From assembly GCA_022478985.1 (NCBI GenBank), contig JAKSZP010017459.1:24223-88222 (forward strand): a stretch of DNA of 64,000 nt, written 5' to 3'. The notes below the pieces were generated by a model, which saw nothing but the letters and a program-made list of their open reading frames with translations, was not told where the DNA came from and did not search any database. Positions 55,270-64,000 of the stretch are shown here, piece by piece (position 1 is the first letter of the stretch; each line of letters starts with the position of its first letter). The DNA comes from Massospora cicadina (lineage: Eukaryota; Entomophthoromycota; Entomophthoromycetes; Entomophthorales; Entomophthoraceae). The position numbers and the translations under genes are program-made.

Positions 55270-57070
55270 ATGTGAACAATTAAAAAAAACCTTTTCCTAA
55301 GAAAGCTCAAAATCCCTTCACTGACTTTGGGGTATTTTTTAACAATAGTGTCCACCAGGAGGGCAACGTTTACTCCTTTCAGGGTTAGTGCATCTACGAC
55401 TGGATACAGCTTGTCTGAAGAAGCTTGGTCAAACATTTGGCAGGCATATGGCTTCGTTTGCTCCTGAGGTCCTTCATCTGCCACGGCCTTGTCTTGCGCT
55501 CATGTCAGTATGTTCACTCCTCCAACTAATTGCTGGTATAAAATCCCATCATTGTATTGAGAGACTTCCTCTGGTTATACCACAATTGATTCAGGTGAGA
55601 CGTTTGGGGGTGAGATAGTGGAGGTAGAGAGTCCCATCTCTACAGCGCCAGCTTTTCCCTGGTAGCATTGATCCTTTTTCACGTAGTGAACATGACGGTT
55701 AGGGCAACTCCATGCAAGGTGGCCAGGGCGACCACATTTAAAACAATTAACCCCATAAGGGCCGCGTCCTTGGTTCTTATAATAGGGATAGGTCAATAGT
55801 TTGGCTGTTGACAATTGGCGTAACAAGAGACAGGTCAATAGGATGATTACTGATGCTTGGCGTAATTAGGTCTTGGTTGGTAGTTGGGTTGCTGATGTTT
55901 CCTAAATGGGGCCAGAGCAGAAGTCAAACTGCTGGGGGTAATTTGACTGAGGATGAGGTGCAGGATTATAATATGGCTGAGGGTTACTAGGCGGAATATG
56001 GCAGGACAAAAGTATTCCCCCGCATAAGAGGGTCCAGCAATGGTGGCGATATGTTTCCTCTCTGTATTAGGCGGAGCAAAGGTAGCGGACAGATGGCACA
56101 GGAACTGAACAATTTTAAGCAGGGAGACATCGTCATCCAAAATTGGGGACATAACATTGTAAAGCTCATGGTATGGCTTCGCTGTGGAGGTCATTTTGAT
56201 GCACACATCAGATTCAGTTAGAACGCCTGCCCTAATTAGCACATGGGCTTCCACCATAAACAGTCAGAAAACGCAGGGAGAGTCTCATTACACTGGAACC
56301 CAATAGTCAAGAATACAGCTTTTTGCTGTGACATTTTTGGTGTACCCCCATACAGCTGCAGCACAGTATCCTTCACTTCTTGGTAGGTAATGGAGCTACT
56401 TAGAAGATAGTAGGTGACTTGATCAGCACTCCTGACATCCAAGGCAGATATCAACAGTTTAGCTTTAAGCCAATCTGAGGCGCCTTCCTCTGAAAACTCA
56501 AAACATTTAAAAAGCCGTGGATATTCCCATTGCAATTGAATGGAGGCAGCTTCTCTATATAGACCTTCTCCCACTCATAACCATGACCTTTTGAGGCGTA
56601 CTGAAGATGGGTCAAGATACATAAGCGGTCTCTTGATAAGGAGCTGGTCCAGCAGAGGTTGGGATGTCTACTGCTTCAGAGGTAGCATGGGCCTCTGTGG
56701 TGGGCAGTACTGCCATCACTCGGGGGAATTGGCTCTCCAATTTATAACCATATCCAGAGCTTCCCTCCTTGGTGTAGTAGCTCATGCCAGGTTCATATTT
56801 CTCATCATATAATTCTCCCAAGAAGTCCCTTGTCTTTCTTCCTCTTCTAAATGAGGGCTGAGAGGTACCATTCAATTTCCGCTCTTCACAATGCAGTCAT
56901 TTAGTAGTTTCATCCAAGCGATAAGCAAGCTTCTTGTTTTGTTGTCCCAGAATTTGCATTTGACTAACCGTGCTGTCAAGCTGGTGCATAATGTCATTCC
57001 ACACCTGAAGAAGCTCATCCTGTTTTTTGAGCTTTACATCTAAAGTGAGTTTGAGTTCCTATATTTCGCT
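55270..57070 (-). pseudogene. Gag of element C
   Basis: Reading right to left: N-terminal piece 56612-56875, capsid pieces 56236-56574 (V-Y-Y-L/D-Q-V-T-Y-Y-L-L...T-Y-Q-E-V, retrotransposon gag-like) and 55847-56257, then 55575-55838 with an intact zinc knuckle C-F-K-C-G-R-P-G-H-L-A-W-S-C at 55704-55745, and the C-terminal piece 55209-55484 (V-V-D-A-L-T-L-K-G-V-N-V-A-L-L-V-D). The frame leads into the LINE insertion and can be followed on its other side toward the protease. Several frameshifts. The best preserved gag in the window. Confidence 0.82.
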
Positions 57071-57167
57071 AGTGCAGCTTTTGTGAAGATTTCCATGTAA
57101 AGCAGGGCTGATGTGACATGGCCGGTAACTGGAGATTTTTAATTTGTAGTGGTTGATCAATGGGCCT

Positions 57168-57183
57168 CCTGTAGTGAGTACCA
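57168..57183 (-). promoter_or_regulatory. Primer-binding site of element C
   Basis: TGGTACTCACTACAGG on the minus strand, one base after the 5' LTR; tRNA type, shared with E and G. Confidence 0.72.
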
Positions 57184-57184
57184 C

Positions 57185-57727
57185 TGTTATAATTTTGGAA
57201 ATACCGTTGGGATACGCCATAAGGAGTCACACAGGTTGAACTTACCAAACAACGGATGGATAATGTGAGGATTGTTGGTCCTCCAAATACACTTGAAAAT
57301 ATAATAAAATATATAGAAATTTCCCTGGCGACTCTAGTATTTTTAATTAATAAATATAGCAGTTTTTTGCTGTTCCACTCTCTCAAAACTACTAACAACT
57401 TTTTCTCCTTCAAACGCCTCATCTCTCTTATATATCAGTGACTTTAGATGATACCTTAACCTTGGCTTAGCCTAATCAATTCCACCGTATTCTCATTGAT
57501 TTGGAATGGTATCTCAAATTCCTGATTGCCTAATATAAAGCAATCTAAATAATACATATCAGATGTCAACATTGCCTTATTTCCTTATTTAAAGTTGATT
57601 TAAAAAACCATTATAACCCATTATTGCCTCATAACAAGGCGCTTAAACACTCATAAACAATCATCCTAGTTGGCAATTTCTTGCCAATCTGCCGTAGCTC
57701 TTCAGGGCTTATTGTCCAGTCATATCA
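57185..57727 (-). repeat. 5' LTR of element C
   Basis: 543 bp, plus-strand reading TGTTATAAT to GTCATATCA, pairing with 45919-46459. Confidence 0.88.
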
Positions 57728-57873
57728 GAATTTTGAAAATCAAAAAAGAGGTTCAACCCCTGAGACCCAGACCCTCACCCAGATCTCTGTCTAGGGCATA
57801 CACTGGATGAGAGATGATATCTGCTGCCCTTCCATGCTTACCACATGTCTTTCCCTTATCACCCTCAGCTCAA

Positions 57874-58577
57874 TGTAAGGAGCGTATCTGTAATGCTCCA
57901 GTCTTAGTAGAGGTGGTGGACAAGGGTCTAAATCACTTTTAAGGACACTCCGCTGAGTTAAGGGTAAACAAAGCACCGCCTAAAATGACAGTTCACATAA
58001 GGGTCTACGCAAAGATGGCAAAAATTGAGTAATTTTCCTCTTGGAGGTTAGCAAACCGGACTAAATAAATGCACATAGAAAACGTAAACTTAACGGAAAT
58101 TACATTCAATGTAATTGACCAACAAGGAAAGTTATTCTTGTGAAACATGCTTTAAAAAATGGGAGGCGAGTCATAGATTGGTGGAAATGGTAAAATCCTA
58201 AGAGAAACAATAAGTGCACCCTACCATTGGCCAGGGTACTGTAGCTCAAGATTGATTGAACTCAATTTATTCACTGCAGGTAAACTTGCCTCAATTCGGC
58301 AATATTATAATTAAACGGGTTCCAAAACCCCATTCTCTGAGCAATTGGATTGAACCATCATTAATGAGATATCTGGTGCATTTTACCGCCCTTGCTGTAA
58401 CGCAGGGCCAAGAATCACGCAAATCCCTTAGCCCAACTTGGTATTTTGTCTACACCCAGCGTTAATCCAAGGTATGTTTTAAGTCAGGGAGGTCTTGCAA
58501 CTTGAACTTTTTGGCCATCTGTCGTCCAACCTTTTCTTTACAGTTGGTTCCCTAAATCATGTCATGTAGCCTTAGCA
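57874..58577 (-). repeat. 3' LTR of element B
   Basis: 704 bp; starts TGTAAGGAGCG and ends CCTTAGCA in plus-strand reading. Strong similarity to 63533-64000. Complement of the A LTR start (CATGTCATG) is seen at 58559-58567. It encodes the L-P-D-L-K-H-T-L-D-x-R-W-V peptide (about 58450-58490 minus). Confidence 0.85.
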
Positions 58578-58596
58578 TTACCCTCTTGTTCTTTTG
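58578..58596 (-). promoter_or_regulatory. Polypurine tract of element B
   Basis: On the minus strand AAAAGAACAAGAGGGTAA followed by the LTR. Matches AGAAGGAGAGGGTAA of A. Confidence 0.75.
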
Positions 58597-58599
58597 GGG

Positions 58600-59000
58600 C
58601 TCCACCCCCACCAGGGGCTTTTTCCAAGGAAAGTTCTTGTGGGCTGGGGCCAGCTTCATGGCAGCAATGGCTTGCTTTGACTTGATCCTAAAGCCTCTGA
58701 GAAAAGCTCATGGAGTTCTTAATAAGATTTGGGTATGGATGCAGTCACGCGCTTATAACCAACTGTTTTCTGCTGCATCAAATCCCTTCCAGTATAAAAG
58801 ATACTCAAGCCTTCTTCTTACATGACAGGAGGCTACAAGCTCCTCCACTTCCCACTCTGGTGCCCCATCAATGATATAAGCCTTTGGTGTCTTTGGTGGG
58901 GCCTTTAAACAACGTCAGCTTACTTTCTTGAAAGATAGCAAAACCTAGAACAATGCAGTAAAATCCAGATGGTATGAGGCGTGGCCCATCTTTCTGACAA
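58600..59000 (-). pseudogene. Chromodomain and Pol tail of element B
   Basis: Chromodomain around 58740-58880 with E-W-E-V-E-E-L-V-A-S, L-E-Y-L-L-Y-W-K-G-F-D-A-A-E-N-S-W; here the Trp that is TGA in A and F is kept (TGG), and the stop (TAA) comes two codons later. Then a tail A-H-K-N-F...P-L-V-G-V as in A. Confidence 0.78.
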
Positions 59001-59990
59001 TGTGTTATGGCCCTATCCTCTTCATTCCCAGTTTTTTCATGGTTGCTTGATTAGGATGTTTTTAACTTCCAGCATCACGAGATCTCCTTCCTTGTATGCT
59101 GCCCATTTCATCTCTTATCATTGGCGATCTCCTTGTAAGCTTGCATGGCCGCATCCAAATTGGTGTTCACACTTTGATGTACTTTCTTGATAGTTTTTGA
59201 AGAGTCCACCACCACTTCCACCTTGGATTACACAACTGAGCTCCATGTTGAAGGCAGGATTGAAGCCATAGTTGTTGAAGAAGGGGGAACAACAGATTGA
59301 TGCATGTTGGGCGTTGTTTTAACTAAATCGAGCCATGAGGAGTTGGGGAACCCAATCCAAATGATCTGCTGCAGTGTAACACCGCAGGAACTGTTCCAAG
59401 CACTGGTTCACTCATTTAGTATGCTTATCTGATTGGGGGTGATATGCAGTAGAATGGCAGGGGCGAATCTGAAGAATTTTACACAACTCTTCCCAAAAGA
59501 CAAATGTAAACTGGGTACCATGATTGCAAATTATCTCCTAGGGCACCCCATGATGGGTAAACACATGATATAAAGAGCCTAACCATCTCAGCTGCGGTTA
59601 CCATGGTTCTACAGGGGATAAAGTGGGCAAAAGTTGTATAACGGTCCACCACTACCATGATGGCATCATAGCCATCTGACACCGGTAACTCCAGAATAAA
59701 ATCCACCAATAAGAAAATCAAGGCCCTCATCTTTTTGAACTATTACCAGCAACCTTGTGTGTGGCTGGCGATTGAGCTTCATTTTGTTGCAGCTAATCAC
59801 TCCTTATAATACCTAGAAACCTGCACAGCTAACTCCTTCCAATTATAAGTGCAGCGGATCAGCTCCAGAGTCTTCACCCTCTCATGATGTCCAACGTTGA
59901 TTCCATCATGATGGTCCCAGATGATTTTCAGGCGAAGGGGTCCAGCGGGAACCCATAGGCATCCTTGTAACCACACCATCTTTTCCTTAA
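59000..59990 (-). pseudogene. Integrase of element B
   Basis: N-terminal zinc finger in 59797-59979 (H-H-D-G-I-N-V-G-H, then Y-N-W-K-E-L). Core in 59479-59730: L-V-D-F-I-L-E-L-P-V-S-D-G-Y-D-A (first Asp) and A-H-F-I-P-C-R-T; after the second half it loses frame just before S-N/D-x-G-x-Q-F. From 59470 to 59230 remnants of Y-H-P-Q-S-D and the following helices can be followed in shifted frames. Confidence 0.78.
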
Positions 59991-60020
59991 AATGTTAACC
60001 CCTGATGAATTCTTCCTAAT

Positions 60021-60720
60021 TTAACTATTTCTTGGCGAGGAACATAGTATATCCCGCTGACAAGGGCTGTGAAATGGCCACTCTTCTAAAACATACCAGA
60101 TTCCTCCACATTTTCCAGAGGAGTAAGCTCTGACCCGTGGGTCATGGGGAGAATGTTGGGAAACAATCTTACCCAGCAGAATCATCAAGCGGGTGTTGTG
60201 TACCTCTACCTCCTTCAGATTAAGATCCAATGCAGGGTATTGGCTCAAACATCTGCTAAACTATTATCTGGTCCCTTTGTAAAATCATAAGAAAACACAA
60301 GCTGGGTCAGAGTCTCGTGGTAGCGGGTTTGCCATGGGGTCAGGACTTGATATGCATTGTAGTACAATAATGCATGATGATCTGTAAAAACATGAAATTG
60401 TTGGGATAAGCCATACAATTTACAAATTCAATAAATTAGCGGCTAAATCACTGCTTAACTCCTTGCCATAAACTGTGTAGTTTGACTCAGGCAGAAACAT
60501 CTTCCAAGAAACATATCCCACCGGTTGCTCTATTCCATCTTTGCCTACTTGTAATAAGGCAGCTGCTATGGCGAAGTTGGAGGCATCAGAAGCCAAGGTA
60601 AATTTCTTTTTAAGATCTACATGGCGAAGGATGGATGTGGACAACTGGATACACTTTACCACTTGGAAGGCATCCTGCAAAATGGGGACCACTGTAGCAC
60701 TTATATCCCACTTACTTTAA
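60021..60720 (-). pseudogene. RNase H of element B
   Basis: 60420-60692 has L-A-S-D-A-S-N-F-A-I-A-A-A-L-L-Q-V-G (first catalytic Asp), G-Y-V-S-W-K-M-F-L-P-E-S-N-Y, nearly the same as A. A frameshift near 60430 puts T-D-H-H-A-L-L-Y-Y (about 60365-60400) out of frame. 60021-60248 matches the K-E-V-E-V-H-N-T segment of A before the integrase. Confidence 0.78.
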
Positions 60721-60759
60721 CAAAGGCACCGCCACTTCAGAAAGATTAATTTAAATTCC

Positions 60760-61480
60760 TTAGGAACGTACACGTCACTGAAAAACTCTTCAATTCCTTT
60801 AATGAAGTTGGGGTGGGCCACTCACAAATCTCCTTCTCCTTGTCTGGAGTTATCATGTATCCTTGGTCAAACATGATGTTGAGCAGGAAGGTGACCTGGG
60901 AGTTAAGAACTCAGACTTATTTATTTTCATTGAAAGGTTGGATGCCCTTAAACTTTCCACCACTTGCTGCAGGTTTATTACATGGGACTCTTGATCAGTG
61001 TAAAACACCAGAATATCATCTATGAAGGCCTCCTCGCAAACACCTGTCAGGTCCCCAATGCTTCATCTATATGGCGTTGGAAGATAGCAGGCTCATTTTT
61101 AATCCCAAAGGGCATACCCCAAAACTGGAGAATTCCTTTTCTGGTTTGATTTGCAGTGAAACACTCCTGGCCCTTCTTGATCCAGTTCTGATTGAATGCA
61201 TCTAAGCAATCCAGCTTATAGAAAACTCTGGCCTTTTCCATATAGTGATCAATCTGAGAGTCCAATGGGATGGAATGCAAGTCTGGTACAGTGACATTGT
61301 TTAGGTTCCCATAATATAGGCATGGGCGTAAAGTACTATCAGCTTTCTCCACAAAAAGAAGTAAGGAGCATACTGGAGAGGTACACTGAAATATCGCACC
61401 TTTGGCTAACTGCTCCTTGACCCACACATCTAATGCTGCTTCCTCCCGTACAGTCAAGGGTTCTTAGGAGAAGATATACG
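60760..61480 (-). pseudogene. Reverse transcriptase of element B
   Basis: Piece 61047-61457 (136 codons): A-A-L-D-V-W-V-K-E-Q-L, Y-G-N-L-N-N-V-T-V-P, F-Y-K-L-D-C-L-D-A-F-N-Q (first Asp), M-P-F-G-I-K-N-E-P-A-I-F-Q. Active-site pair follows as F-I-D-D (about 61011-61025) in another frame, then K-I-N-K-S-E-F to about 60890. Same family as A. Confidence 0.85.
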
Positions 61481-61849
61481 CACCAGAATAATGGTGAGTT
61501 TAAATTTGCAATCAAACTCTGAATGATTTGGAAGTACATTGGCTAAGAAACATCAAATGAAGATTATATCCCCTCCAGACAGGAATGTAAGGGTATCTCC
61601 AAAGAGGGCTTCAGCAACAGACAAGACTGAGTGTGTGGCCCTGGGGCCAAAGGGGCAAATCGCCCTAAGATTTAGCCTCAGAAAAGAGGACACTTAATTG
61701 ATAATTCTTCAAAGTTAAGGACAAGGTGTTGTCTGTCAAGTTGGTTATGATGTTAAACTTTTGTCACCATTCTACCTTATAATAATGTGGTCCAAGAGGT
61801 TTTTGATTGCTTGGAACTGGTCAACCAAATGATATTTGCCAACTTTATA

Positions 61850-62030
61850 ATTCAATAACCCCAGAACCTTCAGCGTGGGAATACCTTGGAAAGCCCCTTC
61901 CCTAACCATACACTTAGCAAGTAATTCAACTCGAGGTAGTTAGCCAGTTCTTGGTCAATAAAATTCTCAGAGGCTCCTGTATCCACCAAAATAGTTGTGC
62001 TGATTTTCCTTAAAGGAAACTAAATGGTAC
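61850..62030 (-). pseudogene. Protease of element B
   Basis: Intact active site I-L-V-D-T-G-A-S-E-N-F-I-D-Q-E (about 61945-61995), then Y-L-E-L; downstream fragments G-L-S-K-V and similar. The same residues surround the active site in A and I. Confidence 0.78.
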
Positions 62031-62199
62031 CAGTCAACAAAAAGTATACATAATGGTCTTTATTCATAGCAACAACGCCAATAGTTCATCATAAAATTCT
62101 TCACCTGGCATAAGCATGCCTTTAGGGTAAGCTTTTGCATTATAAAATGAAGAGAAATACTTGGGCAATTATTTCACTATGGTCACATATCCTTTATAT

Positions 62200-63130
62200 A
62201 TTCAGCAGTTGCATAAAAATTTTTATTTTGTAAAAGTAACTCCTTTTCCACCGCCTGTGTTCTGAGTATCATGGTGGGGGTCAAGCGCGGGTCTTCTGGA
62301 AAAATCTGGTATACATAATTGGGTTCACGTAGAGTCCCAAGAGATAATATTTGACTCATTTTTATTTAAGGAATTTGCGCTAAAAACGCGTTTTCTGGCG
62401 TTAATGACCTCATGCCAGATTTGATGGCCAGTTGTGCAATGTTACCCTGGGCCATCACCAACATGCCCTTCATCAATGCTTTAGCCTGCACCGCAGAAAT
62501 GCAGTGCAAAGATTCATCATTTTTACCAATTTGTTTTTTTAATTCAGGGCTAGACTCACCTGGGCCCTCAAATTCCGCCAAAATTGGGGGAATCAGTGTG
62601 GATCTCTATTACTTTCAAAGGAAAAACAATAGTCATGGGCGCCATAGTTATAGAGGCTGCCGCAGGTGACACCATTTGGGTGGAATTGACTGAAATATAT
62701 AAATATAATCTTGGGGCTATACCCCTGCTTGACTTAATTTGGCAGAACTCAAAGGAATGCAAGTATAAGCTTCCTCCTTTTTGAGAGGCGCACGCAATTT
62801 TTGGAGCCTGTATTTAGATGGGCTAGCCCAGGTGAAACTATGATGGCCAAATTACCTGGCCTCATCCAGCTTGGGTAGGGAAATTGTCCCAAAAAGCTTC
62901 AATCAGATGATTGAATCCAGCAAAGGAAGCTTGACTTAATTGAGTGTCCAATGTAAGGGCTTTCAAAATGGCATGAAAAAATGACGTTTGGAGAATGATG
63001 GATACAGGTAAGTCTGAGACACAGGTAGATTCATAAAAATAAGGGCACACAAAATGCCAAATACCATGGTGCACAAATGAGCTCTAGTAAAGCTCAGAAG
63101 TGGTGACACATGGGTGCCCTTCCCTAAAGG
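62200..63130 (-). pseudogene. Gag of element B
   Basis: Three minus-strand pieces, 62862-63074, 62568-62762 and 62366-62581, then a P-E-D-P-R-L-T...V-E-K-E-L segment (62200-62320) that is also present in A. No zinc knuckle is visible, as in Tf1-like gags, which lack one. Assigned to gag by position between primer-binding site and protease. Confidence 0.6.
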
Positions 63131-63518
63131 TCACTTCACACTATTTATACTTTCTAACACCCACATCACAGTTTTATAAATGTAAACCACCCAGGCCAGT
63201 GCCCCAGGTAGAAGCTGACGCAGCCACTCAACTCCTGGAGGAGGGGAGTCAGGGCTAGTTTTATTATAATGAGAAGAGGTCATGGGAAACTTGGAAGCCC
63301 CAGTGACTGGGCCTCAACGGTCCATAACCACCATGTACTTGCTAAAAGGGTGGAATTTGCACTGAGAGCAGCAAAAAGAGAAACACAAAGCTGGCGCAGC
63401 ATCAACCAGAGTGATAATATTATGAACAAGTGCGTCCCTCATGGTTCACATCCAAAGCGCCTAAATACCACTAAGAAAACCTTCCACACGGAATAAATCT
63501 CAACGAGCCCAAAAATTA

Positions 63519-63532
63519 GGTTGGTTAATTAA
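63519..63532 (-). promoter_or_regulatory. Self-primer binding site of element B
   Basis: TTAATTAACCAACC on the minus strand, adjacent to the 5' LTR; the A site is TTAGTCAACCAACC. The LTR copies of B contain, on the minus strand, GTTGGTCAATT (about 58117-58127) and GTTAGTTGACT (about 63776-63786), near-complements of the A/B consensus site. Confidence 0.62.
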
Positions 63533-64000
63533 TGTAAGGAGCATATCTGTAACGCTCCAGTTCCAGTAGAGGTGGTGAGAAAGGGCCAAAATCACTGCTA
63601 AGGAACACTCCACTGAAATAAGGGTAAACAAAGCACTTCCCACAAGGACATTGTACAGAAGGGTCCACACAAAGATGGCACACATTGAGTTAATTTGGAC
63701 CTCTTGGAGGTTGGCAAACCGGAATAAATAAATGCACATAGAAATTTAAAGTTAACAGGAATTTTATTCAAGGAAGTCAACTAACAAAGAAAGTTGGTCT
63801 CATGAAACATAGTTTAAACAATGGGAGGTGAGCCATTGATGGTGGAAAAAGTTGCTAAGCCTAAGTGAACCAATATTGCACCCTATCATTGGCCAGGATA
63901 CTGTAGCTCAAGCTTTATTGAACTCAGGTTATTAATTGCAGGTAAAGCCATCCAAATTTGGCATATTAAAAATTGGATGGGTTTTGGAACCCCGTTCTCT
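63533..64000 (-). repeat. 5' LTR of element B (truncated by window end)
   Basis: Starts TGTAAGGAGCATATCTG in plus-strand reading and aligns with 57874 onward up to CCCCGTTCTCT at the window edge. About 468 bp of an expected 700 are present. Confidence 0.85.

Larger units (their letters stand above)
45919..57727 (-). mobile_element. Ty3/gypsy element C, invaded by a LINE
   Basis: Minus-strand element with LTRs 45919-46459 and 57185-57727. Removing the LINE (49998-55269) leaves about 6.5 kb. Read right to left: 5' LTR, primer-binding site, gag with zinc knuckle, [LINE], protease, reverse transcriptase, RNase H, integrase, polypurine tract, 3' LTR. The flanking 5-mers (AATAA, GAATT) do not match. 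It is related to E in gag, protease and integrase but has different LTRs. Confidence 0.85.
57874..64000 (-). mobile_element. Ty3/gypsy chromovirus B, 5' LTR cut by window end
   Basis: Minus-strand sister of A: same LTR termini (TGTAAGGAG is the complement of CTCCTTACA), same primer-binding site type, same domain order. 3' LTR 57874-58577, 5' LTR from 63533 on. Domains are all recognisable but more broken than in A. The left TSD candidate is CTCAA (57869-57873); the right copy lies outside the window. Confidence 0.88.

Noticed and set aside
45914..57732. TSD for element C
   Set aside because: AATAA and GAATT differ; LTR ends are otherwise consistent, so the TSD is lost or the ends recombined.
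1..64000. tRNA, rRNA, CRISPR or bacterial operon features
   Set aside because: Looked for cloverleaf-type and regularly spaced repeats; none was seen. All supported features are eukaryotic retroelements.

Overview
The window is a stretch of repeat-packed eukaryotic DNA with no recognisable host gene. Everything that can be identified is retrotransposon: Ty3/gypsy LTR elements (two of them chromoviruses with integrase-linked chromodomains), an L1-like LINE, LINE-derived half-elements, a miniature LTR element and solo or decayed LTRs. Chromovirus pol genes with an apparently self-primed, Tf1-like replication signal, an L1-type LINE and an AT-rich background suggest a filamentous fungus with a repeat-expanded genome. 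This is inference; no host marker is present to prove it.

Layout. 1-2105: decayed gag of a Ty3/gypsy element (D, minus). 3090-4318: partial copy of a miniature LTR element (G'). 4440-5330: integrase remnant (M, plus). 5332-7843: AT-rich, nothing recognised. 7858-9782 and 14623-16562: two half-LINEs (H1, H2, minus) with intact target-site duplications (TSDs). 10748-11570: a GC-rich insert (L) with a 14-bp TSD. 17845-18330: decayed LTR (K). 19782-27832: chromovirus F (minus), itself invaded by miniature LTR element G (24131-25678). 28165-29094: remnant chromovirus I (plus). 29095-44341: gypsy element E (plus), invaded by chromovirus A (32810-38778, TSD ATTTT) and by solo LTR J (41718-43362, TSD GACAA). 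45919-57727: gypsy element C (minus), invaded by the LINE (49998-55269, 14-bp TSD). 57874-end: chromovirus B (minus), whose 5' LTR runs off the window.

The elements fall into two priming groups. A and B carry after the 5' LTR a sequence complementary to a site inside their own LTR (self-priming). C, E and G share a tRNA-type primer site beginning TGGTGCTCAC or a close variant. The half-LINEs and the full LINE share their 3' terminal sequence, so the LINE machinery probably moved H1 and H2. In A the pol frame passes through the polypurine tract into the LTR, and a related peptide can be read near the start of the LTRs of A, B, F, J and K.

Nearly all coding regions are broken by stops or frameshifts, many of them explained by C-to-T or G-to-A transitions. 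The best preserved are the A pol gene and the LINE. Boundaries given to the base rest on matching LTR ends and TSDs read by eye; internal boundaries are approximate.
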